From the NCBI GenBank assembly GCA_014529385.2, contig CM043965.1, positions 62,519,933 through 62,583,932 on the forward strand: 64,000 nt of DNA, given 5' to 3'. The notes under the pieces are model-generated. The model did no database searches and was not told the origin of the DNA. It saw only the letters and a program-made list of their open reading frames with translations. Both the position numbers and the translations under genes were made by a program. Positions 25,120-36,040 of the stretch are shown one piece after another (the stretch's first letter is position 1; each line of letters starts with the position of its first letter). The stretch is from Adiantum capillus-veneris (Eukaryota; Streptophyta; Polypodiopsida; Polypodiales; Pteridaceae).

Positions 25120-26412
25120 CACTAGAATGGTAACAGGACACTTTTATGTCCTTGGACACTTTTGTGTCCTGTTAAGTGACCATTTTGCTTCAATTATTTG
25201 AAGAGTATGAAAATGAATTTCTAGGTCCTATATATCCACAAAGTTGCCTTATGAGCTGAAAAAAACTTGACTTTTTCTTTGGAGTAGCGATCTTACCATT
25301 AACCTTACTCTTGCACAACATTTTTGAACCTAAACTGTGTGAAAAAACGGGTCGTATTTTTGGTTTTTTTCCCAATTTTTGGCAGCTATACCACTCTAAA
25401 CTTCATGTTTGTGAGGTTTAGATGGCTAGAGGTTAGGCCTTCATAGTTCTCAACATGTTTTGATGCTTGTAGGGAGAGCTAAGTGTTAAAATTGAAAGTT
25501 ATGACCAACTTACAAGAATTGCATAATCCTGTTTTTTGGCCAAAATTAGCACTTTTATTATTTTTTTGGTGGCTTTCTTGATATCCAAATTCAATTTTGA
25601 TTGTGTAAGTGTAAAGTATAACATAAATCTAATCTTCCTTGAGTTTTGGGGGACCTAATATGCTATATAGCATAGTATATGATGATGGTTGCGTTTTTTG
25701 ATTGCTGAAGAATACGATACATTTTAAAGTAGCAAGTATAACTTTCTCAATATTGCTAGTTTCTTAGGCCAATTGTGTGTATTTTGTAGGTAGTAAGCAT
25801 ATCTAATCATAGACTACAACTTGGCTAGATATTGAGTAGTTTCTATGGGTTTCTAGAGGTCATAATGTTAAACCTAGTTTTTTCATGTTTGTTGTATTTA
25901 GCACTTTATCATTGCCCCCAAGGTTCCACTTAGTAAGAGATGCATTATCCTTTTGACATGCTCCATGGCTCCTTTTGAATCCAAAGGCCCAAAGGGAACT
26001 AAGAAAACATGTATATAGTATCTGTATTGAGTGTGACTATAGAGAGTTTGATGATAGGTCCGCAGAATGGCAAAAATGCAACTTTTTTGTACCTATTTTT
26101 TTGCCCAAAAAACAAATAGTGAGGTAAAAGAAACCATATGTTTTGATCACCAACCCATTGAAGTTAATGGGGCAATCAACCGTAAGCAATTGCTGTTTTG
26201 GGCAAAATGCACTAGTCCATCAACTTTGGAGGCTTGTAGTGACCAAGGGATGAGAAAAATTTCAAGTTTCTCATTTTTCCATATGTAGTAGTTCTTGAAC
26301 TATAAGCTCATGAAAGGATTTTTCAAAATGAGTGGATCTACTATGGTTTTGGAATTTGTTTCCAAAACCCTGAAAGGACACTTTTATGTCCTGTTAGGTT
26401 ACCATTCTAGTG
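25120..26412. mobile_element. Non-autonomous DNA transposon flanked by TTAA
   Basis: The inverted ends begin CACTAGAATGGTAAC on both sides. TTAA stands immediately outside both (25,116-25,119 and 26,413-26,416), and the RT codons of G1 join smoothly if the 1,293 bp and one TTAA are removed. Just inside each end lies the imperfect palindrome GGACACTTTTATGTCC, repeated in a variant (GGACACTTTTGTGTCC) on the left. The interior is AT-rich and has no transposase. TTAA duplication is the piggyBac mark; a 3-bp TTA or TAA duplication of the PIF/Harbinger type would fit equally because of the symmetric site. Confidence 0.82.
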
Positions 26413-28920
26413 TTAAGAAGGTCAAAGAGGAAATTGACAACCTTCTGAAAGCCTGATTCATCACAGAAGTCGCCAGCAGTGACTAACTATTCCCTATAGT
26501 GGTCATACCAAAGAAGCATGCAAAACTCAGAGTCTAGTCTGTGTGGACTACCGGAAATTGAATCCTCAAACTATCAAAGATCCCTTTCCATTACCCTTCA
26601 CTGACATGCTTCTTGATGAGATTGCAGGCCATGATATGTATAGTTTTATGGATGGCTACAGTGGTTACAACTAGTTAAAGATTGCTCCTGAAGATAGGAG
26701 AAAAACCACTTTTATTACTGAATGGGGTGCATTCATGTATTTAGTCATGCCATTTGGTCTCTGCAATGCTCCAGCAACATTCCAGTGTTGCATGATGGAG
26801 ATATTCAACGAATTCTTTCACAAATTTCTAGCTATATTTATGGACGACTTCACTGTATTCTCAACCGAATAGAAGTATCTACTGTTTTTGGAAATGATTT
26901 TTTAGCTATGTCAGGAGAAGAGGATTTGCTTAAATCCATTCAAGTCTATCTTTTCGGTCTGGAAGGGACAATTAGTGGGGCATACAGTGTCCAAAAATGG
27001 CATAGAGACGGCCAATGATAAGTCCACTACGTCTAAATTGAGTTCATTCTTAGGGTATATAAATTTTGACAAAATATTTGTTCACATGTTTGCTACAAAG
27101 GCATTACCTCTGTATGAGCTTACCAAGAAAACTAGTAAGTTCATCTAGACTTTTGAATGTGAAGAAAGCTTTCAGTGTCTTAAAAATGCTATTATCAGTA
27201 AGCTGGTACTCCGACAACCAGACTGGAATGTTATATTCCATATGCATGTCGATGCTTTGGGGCTGGCAATGGGGGCAATACTGGCTCAACCAAATGGAAG
27301 GACGGATTATCCAGTTTATTTTGCTAGTCAAAGATTCAGTCTAACTGAACAGGGATATACTACCACGGAGAGAGAAGCTCTAGGGATGGTTTTTAGTGCC
27401 ACCAAGTTTCGACATTACTTACTGGGCAAATTATTTCATTTTTATGTGGATCACCAGGCACTCCTATTTTTTATCAACAAAGTTATTATCCAAGGAAGAT
27501 TAATCAGATGGATGATGTTCCTGATGGAGTTTGAGTTCCGCATATTCCACAAGCTTGGTAAATCTCATTATGGTGCTGATTTTCTTTGCAGAAGAACTGG
27601 GGGCTACTTTGAAATATCCTTGAGGGATGAGCCAGTAGATGCAGAGCTATTTCAAGTGACAGCTAAGGAAAATTCAGATCCTAAATGGTATGATGTATAT
27701 CAGTTTCTTTCAAGAGGAGGATTCCCAGATAATTGGACTCGGAATCAAAAGAAAGCTCTGATCATTAAGATTCTGAAGTTCACCATAATAGGAGGATTGT
27801 TGTACAAATTGGGCATAGATGGTGTTCTTCAAAGGTGTGTGCCAATGGAAGGGAGGATGCAAGTCATCTCTGAAGCACACGATGGGGATTTTGGAGGACA
27901 CTTCTCCATTGATATCACTTATAAGAAGATTCTGCAAGCAAGATTATGGTGGCAAACCCTGATAGCGAATGTCCGAAGTTTCTGCAAGACCTGTGATATA
28001 TGTTAGAGAATGGGTAGACCAACAGCAGCTGATATGACTCCACTCGCTCCAGTACAACCACTGGGAGTATTCATGAAATGGGGTCTGGACTTCATGGGAC
28101 CATTCAAGAAGGTCACCCCAAGGAAGAACCGGTACATCTTGATGGCTAACTGATATGTCACTAAATGGGTATAGGCCAAGGCTCTTCTGGATAATACGGC
28201 CAAGTCCACTGCTGTTTTTTTGTTTGAAAACATTATGTGCCGCTATGATGCCCTACTGAAATTGTGTCTGATCAAGGGACACATTTCATTCATGACACAA
28301 TGGACATTTTGATGGAGATGCTCTCAGTTAAGCACAGGAAATCGACTCCGTATTATCCCAGGTGCAATGGTCAAGTAGAGAGCAGTAATAAAACCATCAA
28401 GAATATTTTGACCAAGATTGTTCAGAAGGAGCCACACCAGTGGGATATCAAGCTCCAGATTGCTCTATGTGCCTAGAGAACAGCTTACAAAGTCACCACT
28501 CGAATGACACCTTTCAGAATGGTATATGGTACCAAAGCTATAGCGCCTATTGAATTTGTAATTCCCAGTCTCAAAATGGTAGTTGAATATGGATTAGATT
28601 TTAATCATATTCTCAAACAAATACTGGAGGAATTATTGCAGCTTGATGAGTTACAACAAAGAGCCATGCTGGAACAGGAGATTGTTCAGCAACGCAGAAA
28701 GCACTGGCATGATAGAAGGACAATGGTTAGGGAGTTTTAGAAGGGTGGTGCTATATTAGTCCAAACTGGGACCTAAGAAACCTAATTTGAAGATAGCTTG
28801 GACTGGTCCATTTGAAGTTAATTGTGTATTTTCAAATGTCACAATGAGGCTGAAAGACTTATCTAGATTATTGCTGCTAGGTGTTTATAATGGGGCCAAG
28901 ATCAAGTTATATTTTTCTAA
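26413..28920 (+). pseudogene. G1 pol: RT, RNase H and integrase
   Basis: Fragments in changing frames read 'KKVKEEIDNLL', 'MDGYSGYNQ'-like text with stops, and 'VMPFGLCNAPATFQ' by reading across frames: the RT palm. RNase H starts at about 27,240: 'MHVDALGLAMGAILAQP', 'YTTTEREALGMVFSATKFRHYL', 'FYVDHQALLFFINK'. The integrase zinc module (H..H..CKTCDIC) ends at 28,006 with a stop, and the core follows with 'FMKWGLDFMGPF', 'SDQGTHFIHD' and 'CNGQVESSNKTIKNI', keeping D, D and E but with stops and a frameshift near 28,260. 'WTGPFEV' and 'MRLKDLS' near 28,800-28,860 are the GPY/F-like tail. No chromodomain follows. Confidence 0.85.
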
Positions 28921-28980
28921 TGAGACAAGGAGACCTCCAGAGGTGATGATACTGGTATTCCAGGTACTGATGGCCAGGGA

Positions 28981-31900
28981 TTGTCAGATTCGGCTATTTT
29001 AAATCTTTTCCATGTCAATCTAGTATCAAAACCAGTAAAGTCTCAATATAACAAACCAGTACCAGTAATAGAGACAGTAGAGTTTCAAAATCAGTACCAG
29101 CTTTTATTAGGAAAAGGGCCAACTGGAATAAATGTGGTAATCATTAAGGTGATTGTTGAACAACATGGCCAATGCATGTGTGCCACGTTGCCACCAGTGC
29201 ACATAACTCTAGGAACGGTAAGTAGTGGAGCTTTTATGGCACGTACATGTATAACAGTGAGGCGTGTGGGCACTGTTCCTTACAAGTCTCTTGCACTACA
29301 ACTACCTGTTGTCACGCACTCACTATCGCCAAGCTCTGAGAACTCTTTGCTCCAACCAGAAACCTCCTCATTGACAGATTCTGCTTGTCCCTATGCGACA
29401 CTACCTGATACACCTCGATGTGGGTCATCATATACAAGTAAGTCTTCTTCCTCTATAGCTTCACAGAGTATGGGTCCCAAGAAAATGTCAAAGAAGCTAC
29501 AGGACACAGTGGATGAAACTGCAGGAGTCATTACTTCTATTCAAGCCTCCCTACTACTCATTCCACACAAAAAGATACACAGATATGTGTTTAATGAGCA
29601 GGTAGAATTGATGTTGCAATATGGGGTCTGCATGTGGTAGTACAAGCTACGAGATTTGATTTTGATATAGACATTATTAAACAGGTCCTTGATTCTTTTG
29701 ATGTTGATGAAGCCAGTGCCAATGTTAACGGAATCAAAATACCAGTGACACATGAAGCTATTGCTTCTACCTTCAGATTACCCAACGGGAAAAAGCCCAG
29801 CACAGAATCTACAGAACAGATTAGTCATGTTCTTAAGGAAGATGAAGCTGCTAAGAAGAAAAGGAAGGCTAGTGGGCAAGGGATTCTAGTAGCTGCATTG
29901 GATGTTCCCTTAGCCTACAGGTTTATTGCAGAAGCTGTCAGTCTGAAAAACTATCCGACATATGTGTCTGAGAAATTGTTTGCAATGTTGCTAGCAAAAA
30001 GGTTGGATGATAAAGACAAAATCAATCTATGCCAGATTTTATCTCACAACATCTTACAGCAGACTGCTAAGCTGAAGTCACAAAGTGTATTCAAAACTTG
30101 GTATGTCTAACAGTTTTGTACTGGGCTACTGCTCTAGCCAGGTAAAGCTGGCTTGGAGTCCTAAGCCTATTCCATTAACTAAGAATGTGGAGTTATCTTC
30201 AGATGAAGGGGACCCAGGTAATCAACTAGCTGTCACACTAGACAAAAGAGGAAGGCCGCATTGGCTGAGGCCAGTAGCTCAAAGAAACCCACGGTTCTGT
30301 TAGAAAAGAGTACTGCTCTACTAAAGAAACTTGAGAGTCAGGTCCAGCCCCTCCCACAGAAAAATCTTCTAAAGGCCAAACTTTAGAAATGACCAAAGAG
30401 CATACTCGAACAATAGTCATCACTGGCAGAAGCCAGCAAGAAGCAAGCATTGAACAGGTGGCAGTTGATACTGACAAAGGAAAGGGCAAAGCACTTGCCA
30501 ACCCAAATCACCAAAACTCCTTTCAATGAGCTGGCTTTATTAGTGGCCAAGAAGGATCGGTTGCAACTTGCAAAATAACCCTCTCAAAGGCAGATTGATA
30601 CTTCAAAAACCAGATTTGGCAGCATTTCCATATATGGCTCCAATCATGGTTTATGAGCCAGCTGAATCTGATTCAACTACAGTAGTTGATGGCTGCTCGG
30701 TGATCATCTAAGCATCATGGACACTATTGTCCATTCCTTAGGACAGATGATGGATGTATCAGCTTCCAGTGAAGAAGTGGCTAGGCTGAAAGAAGAACTG
30801 GAAAGCAACCAACATTAGCTTCATGAACTTCACCAAAAAATGGATGATCAGTCTCTTGGGTATGTTATTGCTGAGAATCAATCAACTAGAACAATTAAGG
30901 AGCTGCAGACAAAGATGCTAAAACTAGAAACCGATAATCGGCAACTAAATGAAGAGAAGGAAGCTTCTTTGAGAGATGCTGACAGATTTCAAACTATATT
31001 ATGTGTGAAGAATGTAGACTTCAAAGAACTGCTCAACACCCACACTGTGTTAACGAATTCCCTTGCTGAGAGATACTTATACAGTAACCTTGCTGATATC
31101 CTTAATCCACAAGGAAACGTAATCCTGAATATGGATAATCTGAAGGCACTCCTTGAGACTATTCAGAGTGATTTGCGAGATAAGATCATTGGATATAATA
31201 CAGCCTTGGTAAATCAGGCCATTATGGATTATATCAATAAGCAAGATGATACTAAAGAGGAGTCTGAGCAGGAAGAAGAGCATGATGAGGAAGAGGATGA
31301 TAAGCCGGATGACAAGCCTGATGATGATGATGATTCTCCTCCTTTCCCACCCTCAGGCTGGAGCTAGAGGATCCGCTGCAAGTGGGGGTAGTGGACCCAA
31401 CAAGGGCAATCCGGTACTGATCTGGACTAGCAAAACCAACTGTCAAATGATCAGTAGCAGAGCAAGGTAGTGACCAACACAATAAGGGAAACACTGGAGA
31501 ACCTCTAGTACACCAGTCACAACACATTCCAGACAGTAAAGGAAAAGCCAAAGCTGTGACTGAATCTTTTGAAGATGATGCACAACACTCCTTGCAGCTC
31601 ATCACACTGAATAAGAGATTAAGGCATTAACAAGCTCATATTACTAGACATTATTTTGAGGATGACACTTTTTGGAACGCTTCCAAAGGCTGTATGTAGG
31701 AGTCAGAGAGATGGTTCATCACTGGAGGTCGACTTATTCTCATGATTAAGAGTTGTGCCAACTACCTGTTCATCCCAGCAATATTCAACTACTGGAAAGG
31801 GTGCTTCAGTAGACATTGACTTCTGATGATATGATACTCAATTCACATTGGCAAAGACAGTCTACTGCAGATCGCCACTCCATAGCTATTGAGCTGGATT

Positions 31901-33060
31901 TCCTGCTAGGAAGCAGACCTACATATAGATGTATGAAGGAGGTCAGGATTCAATTAAAAGAACTCTTGCTTTATATGCAGATTGCTAGAGGTGTCTTGTA
32001 TCAGAGGATGTAGGCCATCATTGAAGATCAGCCTTCGAGCAGTAAAGGACCTTGAATTCAAATGTCAGTAGGAGAACAGACAACTGATTTCCGAAAAATC
32101 TTTCAGCTGGTCCGGATTACTAAGAAGATGATGCAGCAGGAGAACCAAACTGTTCTCAATTTTTTGGAGTTTGTACCTAATTCTCCACTACTCCTGTATG
32201 CTTTACCTGCCAACAAGGAGGCAGAACTGCCAAGATTCTTCCCACCCTTGTATCCTCAACGTACGAAACCAGTAGATCATCTCACTTATCTCAGCATCAC
32301 TGACGAACTCCGTGATTGGTATGAGTGAGCCACTATGGAATGGAAAGCCTGGCAATCACTTGTCAATGATGCCCTCAAAATGGACACTGTCATGGATCTA
32401 CAGGAGAAATGCAAAAGTTCAAAATCTGTATGGGACAGTGGAAGATCCAGCTCCGTGGATTAATAAAGATCACAAATCAGTTACTTCAATTGAATGTGGA
32501 GTCTTCCAAGATTCTTGACAAGGATATTACTGCCAAACCAGGACTGGGACCACAATATAGATTAATGGTGGAGATTCTCTTTGAAGCCAGAATGAAGACG
32601 AATTAGCCACTCCTGCAAGGATGGATTTACACAGCCTCGCATTGTCATAAACTGGCTAGAACCCGTTTGACTAAGGGCAAATGCAGTTTATATGATCCCG
32701 AGACCAAAACTTACAACGCCCTGACGCCTTATGAATTTGAGATAACCACAAAAATGTGGGATTATCTTGATCAGGGGGCCATTTAAAGACTTATTCACAA
32801 GGACAATGCTGGCACTGGGACTTTTGAGGCACCAAAGAAGAAGGGCAAGAGGAAGCGGGTTCAGGTGAAGGATACTGGGTAGTTCCATCTCAGAATCAGA
32901 CGGTGGATTTTCCCAACTATCCAGTAGGCACAAGAATCTCCTTGGATGGGCACCCTTGGAATTACAACTATATGGGTGTCAAGCACTCAACAAGCATGAA
33001 GTATGGTATAAAGCTAGCAATACCAAAAGAGTACTATCATGAGGAACATTGGCCAACTCA
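28981..33060 (+). pseudogene. G1 third coding region (ORF3-like), decayed
   Basis: About 4 kb between integrase and the polypurine tract keeps coding character in pieces. A Ser/Thr-rich part ends with 'MGPKKMSKKLQDTVDE' (from 29,470). The block at 29,634-30,110 has 'VNGIKIPVTHEAIASTFRLPNGK'. An acidic coiled coil lies at 30,840-31,367 (Leu/Glu heptads, then an Asp-rich tail). Blocks at 31,816-32,013 and 32,062-32,328 follow. The order (folded N-terminal block, coiled coil, folded C-terminal block) and one motif match ORF3 of G2. Some plant gypsy lineages have extra 3' ORFs of unknown function or env-like proteins; I see no signal peptide or membrane segment here. Confidence 0.5.
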
Positions 33061-33151
33061 GAAAACCAAATTGGTTTTCTAAATAACAAATTAGAATCAA
33101 GCGGTGGGTTTTTTTCCAATGAGAAGGAAATTTTGGATTATACCAAAATTC

Positions 33152-33168
33152 AAGAAAGGAGGGAAGGA
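33152..33168 (+). other. G1 polypurine tract
   Basis: AAGAAAGGAGGGAAGGA, all purine, directly before the 3' LTR's TG. Confidence 0.85.
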
Positions 33169-33705
33169 TGTAGAAGACACGGACAGTCCCATCAGGCGGG
33201 AACTGCTCCTTAGAAGGCCAAGTAGCGGGAATTGCTACACCGGCAATAATTCGGCAGTAATTACAGTAGTTACCACATTAACTGTTGTAACTTTGTAAGC
33301 CTATAAATAGGACCTACTATAATGTCTCGGGGGCTTTTGGCGCTTTTTGGCTTTTGGGCCTTTTTAGACTTTTGGCTTACGGCTCTTGCTTCTAGACTCT
33401 TAGCTTCATAAGCTTTTGGCTTTCAACTCTGTAGTCACTTATTCCGGTAATCAATCCTCAGGCTTCATCCGAGCTTAAGCCTATTGTACAATGTACTGAC
33501 TATCTTTGTACTATTGATCTAAATCTATAATACCATTCCCACTCTTCCAATTTGTGTCTTCCATTTCAGTACATTTTTCCAGTTCAATTCTCTGTTTCAG
33601 TCCAGTACTTAATTCCGGTCCTTACTAACTGAACCGCCTAGATAATCAATAGCTCTAAACTCTAACACTAGAATAGCTGTCGGAAGAGACCAACTCCCAT
33701 TTCCA
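33169..33705 (+). repeat. G1 3' LTR, full length
   Basis: Begins TGTAGAAGACACGG and ends TTTCCA, followed by the target duplication ATGG. It holds a TATAAATA box at 33,302-33,309 and a T-rich GGCTTTTGG region that are absent from the 5' LTR. Confidence 0.88.
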
Positions 33706-35173
33706 ATGGCTACAGCAGGTAGATGTGTGGGCTCCAACAGGTCAAGCACTGGAAGCACTGCAAAAAATGAGTGTCTATAATGCTTAGAGTGTAACTTTGA
33801 AATATTTCATGTCCCCCCGCTGTGGGAAGGAAACCATCTGGAGCCTAGAGCACATGCAATCGCTGCATGCCCCCAGTGGGACGTAACTATCAGTCTTGAG
33901 GGTGAGTGTGTGTGTGTGTTGGGGGCGGGGGGGGGGGGGGGACTCAGGACTATCTACGATGTGTCTTTAATGAAGACCCCATCATGGGATCCACAACAGT
34001 GAAGTGAGCACGTACATTTTAAGGAGGGGCAGGCCGTAGGATTGGCACGAAGTAAACTAGGACCATGCAAGTGAACTCGAACAAATGCCAATTGTCCGAC
34101 TCTACTAGTATATATAAATGTTTCCCCATTAGACTGTAGATGTGCACGCAAGCATGAAGGTTAGAGCATATCACTACCATGGCACATGCGAGGGTTCAAG
34201 GCTCGTGGGCAAAGACGGATTATTCTCTTTTTGAACCTCCAATTGCCTCAAGATCGTTGTCCCTCTATCCATGTTATAGATCCCATCATCTGCACCTCAT
34301 GGGGTTTGGTGTCGAAGGAGGAAGGGGGGGGGGGGGGCACATCGATCCTAGAAGAATCTCTAGGTGAATGTCACGTGTGAACCCAATTAGAGTGAACCTA
34401 CCTTAAGAACGTGAAGTCTTGAGCTTAAATAAGTGCATACAAAAGTTTGTATTGACTTACCTTCCTTAAGAATACAAGTGGGACTCCCACCACCTCTGAT
34501 GGTGGTGTTGCCTATAGCACCAACTACAAAGAAATGTACAAAACCTATGATTAATTTTTGAAGCCATGACCTATTGTCTCTAGCTTTCTCTATCATTGAA
34601 CCTTTGAACTAGGCACAAATCCCTTGGTGACAACACAATGCTTAATTTTGACATTTTTATTTATCTCCTTTGTTTGTTTGCAATCTAGGTTGATTGATAA
34701 GTGAGTGTGTCTCACTCCGCAGCCTTCTGTGACAACTTATAGATTGAAAGGTATAAAGGCACAAAATGAATGAACAAGTGCATGTACATGCACATGCACA
34801 CCAAAAATCTACTTGAAGAACTACCCAAACTAACATGCATAGGCATTCTCTTTTCCTTTGCCTATTTTTTTGCCATACTCAAGTATGCAGCACGATTTCA
34901 GGAAAAATCGTTAAGATTTGGAATATTAGGAGATTCTTTCTTCAAGAGTGAATCTCAGGTAGATGTCCTTATAGTTGTCAATTGCAAGAGCCAGTAGGGA
35001 AATGTATGGCCTTTATCGAATGTGCATGAAGCTCAAGATACACTCGTTGTGTGAAAAGCTTGAGCAAAAAGGGTAAATTTGCCATCATTTGCTAGAAGAC
35101 AAGTGGGATCATTGTAGAGGCCAATGAAGAGAAACTAAAGGAGCAACTAGGGCGCTTGGTCAAGAGAGCACCA
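33706..35173. other. Intergenic sequence with two G-runs, no gene seen
   Basis: Poly-G runs at about 33,925-33,941 (after a GT run) and about 34,325-34,337. Short frames without recognisable motifs. No transposon ends recognised. Confidence 0.45.
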
Positions 35174-36040
35174 CTACAATGCTAGTGAACATTCGTCTTC
35201 GAAGAATGCCCGTTCCAAGAAATTAGCTTCTAAGTGGGGAATTTCCTTCTTGACACTCTGCAGTAGTGTCCCTCTGGCGTTTTCCACTTCTTGGGACTGG
35301 ATCTCTGGCCGTCCAATGATTTGACTAAGATAGCTCAACATCAGACCAGCCCTTGGCAAGGAAAAGTCCCTTGGTTCGGATGGGATGACGGTGGAGTTCT
35401 ATAGAGAAATTTGGGATGATCTCAAGGCCCCAATCACAAGATTGGCCAATAAATCCATGGTCAAAGGGTCGTTGGAGGTAAGTGTAAAGAGAGGGCTTAT
35501 CAAAACCATCCCAAAACAGATATGTTGTTCACAACTGAAACATTGGTGCCCTATAACAATGATGTCAGTGGCCTACAAAATTATAGCTAAAGCAGTAGCC
35601 CTCAGACTAGCCCCCTTACTAACCAAGATCATCTCTCCCCATCAACATGGGTTCATAAAAGAAAGGTCCATTTACGATAACATCTTGGCAGCAATGGTGG
35701 GCATTGAATACACAATTGTCACAAAGCAGGAGTGCATTCTGATACAATTGGACCTGGACAAGGCTTATGACAGAATAACATGGACATATATAGAAGTCGT
35801 CATGGAAGCTCTGGGCTTTGGGCCTCGCCTATGTCGGTCGGTACGTGTACTGGGTGCTGGAAGCCAGTCATAGCTCCTATTCAACCATAGAATTGTGGGC
35901 TCATTTGAGGTCAAAAGGTCTATCAAGCAGGGATGCCCTCTGGCCCCCCTACTTTTCGCCATAGGATCACACCCTTTAATCATGACGCTCGAAGCTAGTG
36001 TGGAACGAGGGGAGTTGCAAGGCCTCGCTTTACGCATACT
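35174..36040 (+). mobile_element. LINE RT fragment with inverted 5' segment
   Basis: The plus strand from about 35,350 reads 'KEKSLGSDGMTVEFYREIWDDL', 'GLIKTIPKQ', 'WCPITMMSVAYKIIAKAVALRL', 'PHQHGFIKERSIYDNILAA' and 'ILIQLDLDKAYDRITW', then after a stop at 35,871 'VKRSIKQGCPLAPLLFAIG'. These are RT blocks 1-4 of a plant L1-type LINE. The segment just upstream, 35,174-35,350, encodes the preceding piece ('NARGTLLQSVKKEIPHLE', ending 'FFEDECSLAL') on the minus strand. The fragment is a separate, better-preserved lineage from the LINE at 6.1 kb. Before the YxDD region it is cut by the junction with C2. Confidence 0.75.

Noticed and set aside
25120-26412. CACTA (En/Spm) transposon
   Set aside because: Tips read CACTA, but the flanks do not show a proper 3-bp duplication outside CACTA; TTAA fits better.
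33925-34337. G-runs as quadruplex control elements
   Set aside because: Just two isolated poly-G runs with no gene nearby; no basis for a function.
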